NCBI GenBank assembly: GCA_013202185.1
Contig: JABMSA010000763.1
Span: 1 to 8,853, forward strand
DNA: 8,853 nucleotides
Direction: 5' to 3'
DNA from: Planctomycetota bacterium
GTDB lineage: Bacteria > Planctomycetota > PUPC01 > JABMSA01
Shown here: positions 5,708 to 8,853 of the stretch, piece by piece
Layout of the letters: each line of letters begins with the position of its first letter
Numbering within the stretch: the first letter of the stretch is position 1
The notes under the pieces: generated by a model
What the model saw: only the letters and a program-made list of their open reading frames with translations
What the model was told of the DNA's origin: nothing
Databases searched by the model: none
Translations under genes and position numbers: made by a program

Positions 5708-8211
5708 TAGTCCGCCTCCACAAACAGCGGCATGTCAAAATCCTCCTCGAGCGTATCGCTGAGAAACTCGCGCTCCAGCATTGGGTTGTCGCTCCAGCGC
5801 TCCAGCTTCAACGTGCGCTGCTGGCCGGGCTGCACGGTTGCGGTCTCGAGCTTCTCGTCGCCCAGGATTGCCCAGTGCGCCACGCGGACCTTGTCATCCT
5901 CATAGCGGCCGCGCACGACGTGCAGCAGTTGCCATTCGTTCACCACGAGCGCATTGTGGTACGGCAGGATCTGCTTCGGCTCCGGCAATCTGCTCGCCAC
6001 GATCAGCTTGGCTTCGACCTCGATCTGCTCGACGGTCGGGCGCCGGGCCAGCGCCTCACGTGCGGCTTCGTAGGAAGCTCGTGCGGTGGCGTCTTCGGTG
6101 AACTTCGTGCGGACCGCGACCATGTCGATTCGGCCGCGCCAGCCGTAGTTGCCGAACCGCGTCCGCGCACCGTGGAACCACGGCTGGCCGCCGATGTCTG
6201 TTCGGTGCACGACACGCTCGCCGTTACGGTAGATAGCCAGTTCGCCCTCGCGCTGCGTGATCAGCACGTGCTGGAGCGACAAGTCGGTGATCGTGCCGAT
6301 GGTGACCGGCTCCTGGAATCCCTTGCCCCAGGAGATCATCGTCTGCGGCTGGAAGTAGAGGCGGTCGCCGTCCTGCGCGACGAAGAAGCCGCTTTTGTTG
6401 CCCCACGCCCAACTATAAAGCATCGCGGGCATCGGCTCCTCGTTGGGCTGGCGCCGATACTGAGCCTGCTCGATCCTATCCGGAGCGAATACCAACTCGA
6501 TCGTCAACTCCTTGTCCCTGCGGCCCTGCACCATCAGGCGGTGGTCGGGGTCCCATCCGGGCTTGAGCGGCTGAAACGAACCTCCCAGCGTGATCATGGC
6601 GCCGTAGCGGTCGCGCCGGGCCAGGCCTTCGGGTAGGACGAACGCTTCCACGAAGTGTTCGCCGTCCGCGTCCCACAGCGCGTTGATCGCGGCATCGGTC
6701 TGCCAGACGAACGTGGCGCCGTCCAGCGTCGCCGGCCAATGGCGATACGCGACGCGCAGCTTCGCTTCGGCCGGCGCGTTGGGCACCTGCGCCCGGTCAG
6801 TCACGCCGCTCAGGGTCAGCGAATCGTCGTCGGTCAGATTGCCGGAAAGCCGCGCCAGCGCGTTTCGGGCGTCGTCGCTCAAGCGGATCTCCTCGCTGGT
6901 CAGGCCCGATTCGGTCGACCACCGGGTTCCCTCGGCGACCACGACCGGCTCGTCGAAGCGGACGATCACATGGTTAGCGTCAACCATCGCCGCGATGGCG
7001 CGCGTGGGGCGCTGAGGGCGAACCGCCACCTTGCCCCGGCGGATCGCATCGCCCTTTCGAGCCGTGACCGTATAGCTGCCCGCCTCGACATACGTGTGCT
7101 GGGGCTCCGCGCCGGTCGCGCCGTCGCCGTAGTCCCACCGCCAGCCGCGCGCATCCTCGCGGAGCGCCAAGGTCGCCGTGTAGGGCGCCTCGCCCGACTG
7201 CAAGCCCAGTTGCAGAAGCATCTCCACATTCGTTTCGTGGAAGCCGCCGCTGTAGTCGAAGCTGCCGGCGGCGTTGTTGGTCAGGCGGACCTGTCGGCCT
7301 TCCTTCCAGTTCAGCAGCATTGCGTTGGTGAAGGCCATATCCTGGCCGCTGCCGCCGCCGCCCTGCGTGACCATCAGCCAGACGGGGTGGTTGGACCAGC
7401 GGAAGAACTGCCACATGCGTTCGGGTCGATCACCCTCGGGCGCCCACTGGTTCAGCGCGAACTCGCCGATCTTGTTGCCGTCGGGGTCGATCAGCCGGCA
7501 CCTGTTGTGGCCGCCGTTGTTCGCCGCGATGAGCGATCCATCGGGCGATATGGCCTGCCCGCACGCGCCCTGCTCGCCGAACGTCGCGACGTCGTTGTAG
7601 AGGTCACCCGTGCCGGCGGCGAGGTCGTAGATCACGAGCATTGCCTCGGCGGGCCGACCGACAATAAGGCCCTGCCGCTTATCGGCGTAGCGCGACATCG
7701 CCATCTCGATCGTGCGGTTGAACTTGATCACAAGCTCGCGCCGGCCGGTATCGAGGCTCACGCGGTGCAGCTCGGCCGGATGGTCGCGGACATAAAGCCA
7801 CTCGTCATCGCGCCCAATCGGCCAGTAGATCGGGCATATTGCCTGGCGGGACAGGGCGGTGTCGCCGAAATGCTTCAGCTCGGCGACCTGCCTCGCCTCG
7901 CCGCCGTCGACGGTCATCACCATCACCGCACCGTCGTTGCGAAGAAACGCCAGGCTGTCGCCCGTCGGGCTGAGCACGCACATGCCGGCGTCGCCTCTGT
8001 CGTAGATAGTCCTCGATCCGACGACCACGCCGTCGCGCACGTCGTGGCGCACCAGGCTGCTGTACTGCGGGAAATGGATCGACTTGGGCTTGTCGAGTTC
8101 ATAATGCGTCGTGACGGCGATACCATCGACCGCGTCTGCCCGACCCGCGACCGAAAGCGCCGCTATGACCGCAATGACAATGCTTCGCAACTCGCCTCTG
8201 GCCAGACTCAT
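5707..8211 (-). CDS. Exported TolB-like propeller / PKD / Ig-like / LamG-like protein, first gene of the cluster
   Basis: An 834-aa protein of unknown function. The signal peptide is residues 1-27 (SIVIAVIAALSVAG core, cleavage after ADA). Residues about 40-330 look like a WD40/TolB-type propeller, with LSPTGDSLAFLRNDG and ISPDGSLIAANNGG as PD40-like units. A PKD domain covers about 340-397 (WRWDYGDGATGAEP, HTYVEAGSYTV). An SbsA-like Ig-like domain covers about 400-490 (MVDANHVIVRFDEP ... DSLTLSGVTDRAQVP). A LamG/concanavalin-like region covers about 515-720 (LQHVLITQREGELAIYRNGE, WRGRIDMVAVRTKF). The C-terminal module carries LPEPKQILPY, VRVAHWAILGDEKL and the end DMPLFVEAD. It has the same domain order as the 850-aa neighbour but is clearly diverged outside the last 50 nt. 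The ATG at 8211 has AGGA 7 nt upstream. It is probably the promoter-proximal gene, and its stop overlaps the next start. A structural or binding role at the envelope is inferred from the domains only. Confidence 0.9.
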   Translation of the reverse strand: MSLARGELRSIVIAVIAALSVAGRADAVDGIAVTTHYELDKPKSIHFPQYSSLVRHDVRDGVVVGSRTIYDRGDAGMCVLSPTGDSLAFLRNDGAVMVMTVDGGEARQVAELKHFGDTALSRQAICPIYWPIGRDDEWLYVRDHPAELHRVSLDTGRRELVIKFNRTIEMAMSRYADKRQGLIVGRPAEAMLVIYDLAAGTGDLYNDVATFGEQGACGQAISPDGSLIAANNGGHNRCRLIDPDGNKIGEFALNQWAPEGDRPERMWQFFRWSNHPVWLMVTQGGGGSGQDMAFTNAMLLNWKEGRQVRLTNNAAGSFDYSGGFHETNVEMLLQLGLQSGEAPYTATLALREDARGWRWDYGDGATGAEPQHTYVEAGSYTVTARKGDAIRRGKVAVRPQRPTRAIAAMVDANHVIVRFDEPVVVAEGTRWSTESGLTSEEIRLSDDARNALARLSGNLTDDDSLTLSGVTDRAQVPNAPAEAKLRVAYRHWPATLDGATFVWQTDAAINALWDADGEHFVEAFVLPEGLARRDRYGAMITLGGSFQPLKPGWDPDHRLMVQGRRDKELTIELVFAPDRIEQAQYRRQPNEEPMPAMLYSWAWGNKSGFFVAQDGDRLYFQPQTMISWGKGFQEPVTIGTITDLSLQHVLITQREGELAIYRNGERVVHRTDIGGQPWFHGARTRFGNYGWRGRIDMVAVRTKFTEDATARASYEAAREALARRPTVEQIEVEAKLIVASRLPEPKQILPYHNALVVNEWQLLHVVRGRYEDDKVRVAHWAILGDEKLETATVQPGQQRTLKLERWSDNPMLEREFLSDTLEEDFDMPLFVEAD
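5710..5758 (-). repeat. 49-nt near-identical repeat, copy in the 834-aa gene
   Basis: This encodes DTLEEDFDMPLFVEAD at the protein end and matches 3161-3209 at 46 of 49 positions. In this copy the embedded GGAGG also serves as the ribosome binding site for the next gene. Confidence 0.85.
5715..5719 (-). promoter_or_regulatory. Ribosome binding site of the 850-aa gene, inside the upstream coding sequence
   Basis: The minus strand reads GGAGG, a 7-nt spacer, then the ATG of the TAATG junction. The site overlaps the Val-Glu-Ala codons of the upstream protein tail, an arrangement expected for translational coupling. Confidence 0.75.
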
Positions 8212-8397
8212 CGGTTATTCCTGCCACGCGTCGCTGTGCAGGCTGCTCTGACATCGCCCGCTGCGCGTTGGGCCTCGGTTTGCACGTCTAACAGGGGTGC
8301 CGCGAAGGAACGCTCGAACACATTCTCTGTCGTCCCGAAGCCCACGTCCCTCCGAGGAACGGTTGAACGCCCAAACGCACAAAGCGCCACTGTTTCG
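8212..8397 (-). other. Predicted 5' leader of the three-gene cluster
   Basis: The predicted start site is near 8397 and the first ATG is at 8211, giving a leader of about 186 nt. I see no riboswitch that I recognise. A 60-codon frame starts with GTG at 8390 and ends in an ATGA overlap with the 834-aa gene (stop at 8210-8208). It has no Shine-Dalgarno match and no recognisable motif, so it is more likely chance than a leader peptide. Confidence 0.4.
8219..8222 (-). promoter_or_regulatory. Ribosome binding site of the 834-aa gene
   Basis: The minus strand reads AGGA, then ATAACCG (7 nt), then the ATG at 8211. The spacing equals that of the other two genes in the cluster. Confidence 0.6.
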
Positions 8398-8403
8398 TTC
8401 GAT

Positions 8404-8431
8404 ATTATACCGAGGGATGCTGTCTTTTCAA
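8404..8431 (-). promoter_or_regulatory. Sigma70-type promoter for the three-gene cluster
   Basis: The minus strand has TTGAAA (8431-8426), a 16-nt spacer and a perfect TATAAT (8409-8404), with an A/T-rich stretch just upstream of the -35 box. It is the best match to a housekeeping promoter on this strand near the cluster and stands out in otherwise GC-rich DNA. The -35 box coincides with the stop region of the transposase-like remnant. Confidence 0.6.
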
Positions 8432-8604
8432 GAATTATCTTTGCCGGGCCTTCTCCCTGGGTGCGACAACGCTTTATGGTTTTGGCGCCGCGCGGTGTAC
8501 GCCCGCCAGAATCCCCGCATCCCGATAGAGCCTGCTGTGCTTGCCCTCAGACGGGCCATTGCCTCGAGGTTGTCTGGATTCCAGCGCATGCCTGCTCCCT
8601 CTGA
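8428..8604 (-). pseudogene. Transposase C-terminal remnant (possibly ISKra4-like)
   Basis: This stretch encodes about 58 residues before a TGA at 8430-8428. It begins SEGAGMRWNPDNLEAMARLRA and, about 15 residues later, has FW. Many ISKra4/UPF0236-type transposases end in a comparable pattern: G-x-x-W, a helix like (L/V)EAMxxLR, then a Trp-rich end and a short basic tail. The upstream part of such a transposase, including its catalytic acidic residues, is absent. The same frame stays open upstream to 8829, but that part shows no recognisable similarity. I infer a decayed insertion-sequence end. The family name comes from remembered patterns and could be wrong; a chance frame is the alternative. 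Confidence 0.4.
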
Positions 8605-8678
8605 CCTTGCCCCCGAAAACTGGTCCAGATTCTGAGCTAGGATTTGGATACAATAGTGGGCGAAAAGAGCAAGGTCAG
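8601..8678. repeat. Perfect 10-bp inverted repeat with 58-nt interior
   Basis: CTGACCTTGC at 8601-8610 is the exact inverse complement of GCAAGGTCAG at 8669-8678. Neither arm extends further. It lies at the apparent edge of the transposase remnant, so it could mark an element end, but at this length chance or a simple hairpin is possible. Confidence 0.35.
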
Positions 8679-8771
8679 CTTCTGGGTCAACATCTTGAGC
8701 AGGCCCTGCTGTCCCTTCGCCAGCCTGACCGCTGCATGACGTCCCAATGTGTGTGTAATAACTCGACGGGC

Positions 8772-8799
8772 TTGACGTGACGCGATAGTGTGATACAAT
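8772..8799 (+). promoter_or_regulatory. Sigma70-type promoter reading out of the right edge
   Basis: TTGACG (8772-8777), a 16-nt spacer and TACAAT (8794-8799) form a near-consensus promoter on the plus strand, predicting a start near 8806. It faces away from the three-gene cluster and directly precedes the hairpin-rich sequence at the window end. Confidence 0.55.
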
Positions 8800-8805
8800 G
8801 TAGAT

Positions 8806-8853
8806 GTCCGGCGAAGCGGAAGCGGGCAAGGCTGGAGAGCAACCCGCCGAGGA
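8806..8853 (+). ncRNA. Candidate structured RNA, 5' part only; possibly HEARO/omega RNA of an IscB-type element
   Basis: The sequence downstream of the plus-strand promoter folds compactly. One small hairpin is CCG (8808-8810) with CGG (8817-8819) around a GCGAAG loop. A second stem, GCGGG (8822-8826) with CCCGC (8843-8847), encloses an inner GCT-GGAG-AGC hairpin (8831-8840). The window ends right after a CGAGGA segment. From memory, this order of elements (TGTCCGG, a GGGCAAG...CTGGAG...CAACCC hairpin, then CGAGGA) resembles the 5' part of HEARO, the omega RNA encoded just upstream of IscB/IsrB nucleases. I cannot run a covariance search, and the diagnostic remainder and any nuclease gene lie outside the window. 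A group II intron 5' end (GTGTG at 8788-8792) or the leader of an ordinary gene are alternatives. Confidence 0.4.

Noticed and set aside
4598..5710. Plus-strand open frame of 370 codons
   Set aside because: It is the antisense shadow of the PKD and propeller part of the 850-aa gene; no motif and no ribosome binding site context was found.
6655..8604. Plus-strand open frame of 649 codons
   Set aside because: It lies antisense to the 834-aa gene, has arginine/valine/alanine-rich low-information sequence without motifs, and is typical of stop-poor shadow frames in GC-rich DNA.
8649..8654. TACAAT as a second plus-strand -10 box
   Set aside because: No acceptable -35 element lies 16-18 nt upstream.
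1..8853. CRISPR array, tRNA or rRNA gene
   Set aside because: No regularly spaced direct repeats, cloverleaf-like sequence with a conserved T-loop, or rRNA motif was seen on either strand.

Overview
The window looks like a GC-rich stretch of accessory DNA from a planctomycete or a related environmental bacterium of the PVC type. This rests on style rather than a marker gene: very large exported proteins built from DNRLRE-like, FlgD-type Ig, beta-propeller, PKD and LamG-like modules are characteristic of these lineages. No rRNA, tRNA or taxonomically decisive gene is present.

Almost all of the window (8211 down to 132) is one minus-strand cluster of three long genes, each starting with a signal peptide and preceded by a Shine-Dalgarno match 7 nt from its start codon. 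In transcription order: (1) an 834-aa propeller-PKD-Ig-LamG protein (8211-5707); (2) an 850-aa paralogue of the same plan (5707-3155), whose ATG overlaps the preceding stop as TAATG; (3) after a 77-nt gap, a 981-aa DNRLRE-FlgD_ig-propeller protein with an embedded EF-hand-type loop (3077-132). A good sigma70-type promoter (8404-8431) and a leader of about 186 nt precede gene 1. I read the cluster as an operon for envelope or secreted proteins that bind glycan or mineral-like ligands. No catalytic motif was recognised, so the biochemical role is unknown. Genes 1 and 2 share a C-terminal module ending in DMPLFVEAD, and the DNA coding for this tail is 46/49 identical between them.

Both flanks look rearranged. 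At the left edge (2-166, plus strand) a reading frame matches part of dihydroorotate dehydrogenase (PyrD), but the match stops at about 112 and the frame ends at 166, inside the 3' end of gene 3. On the right, 8428-8604 (minus) resembles the last residues of a transposase and abuts the operon promoter. Bases 8605-8771 hold no supported gene; a short inverted repeat is the only structure seen there.

The last 80 bases contain a strong plus-strand promoter (8772-8799) followed by a compact, hairpin-rich sequence (8806-8853) that runs off the window. From memory it resembles the 5' part of a HEARO/omega RNA, the guide RNA of IscB/IsrB nucleases. This is the most interesting lead in the window, but it is unproven because the diagnostic remainder and any nuclease gene lie outside.
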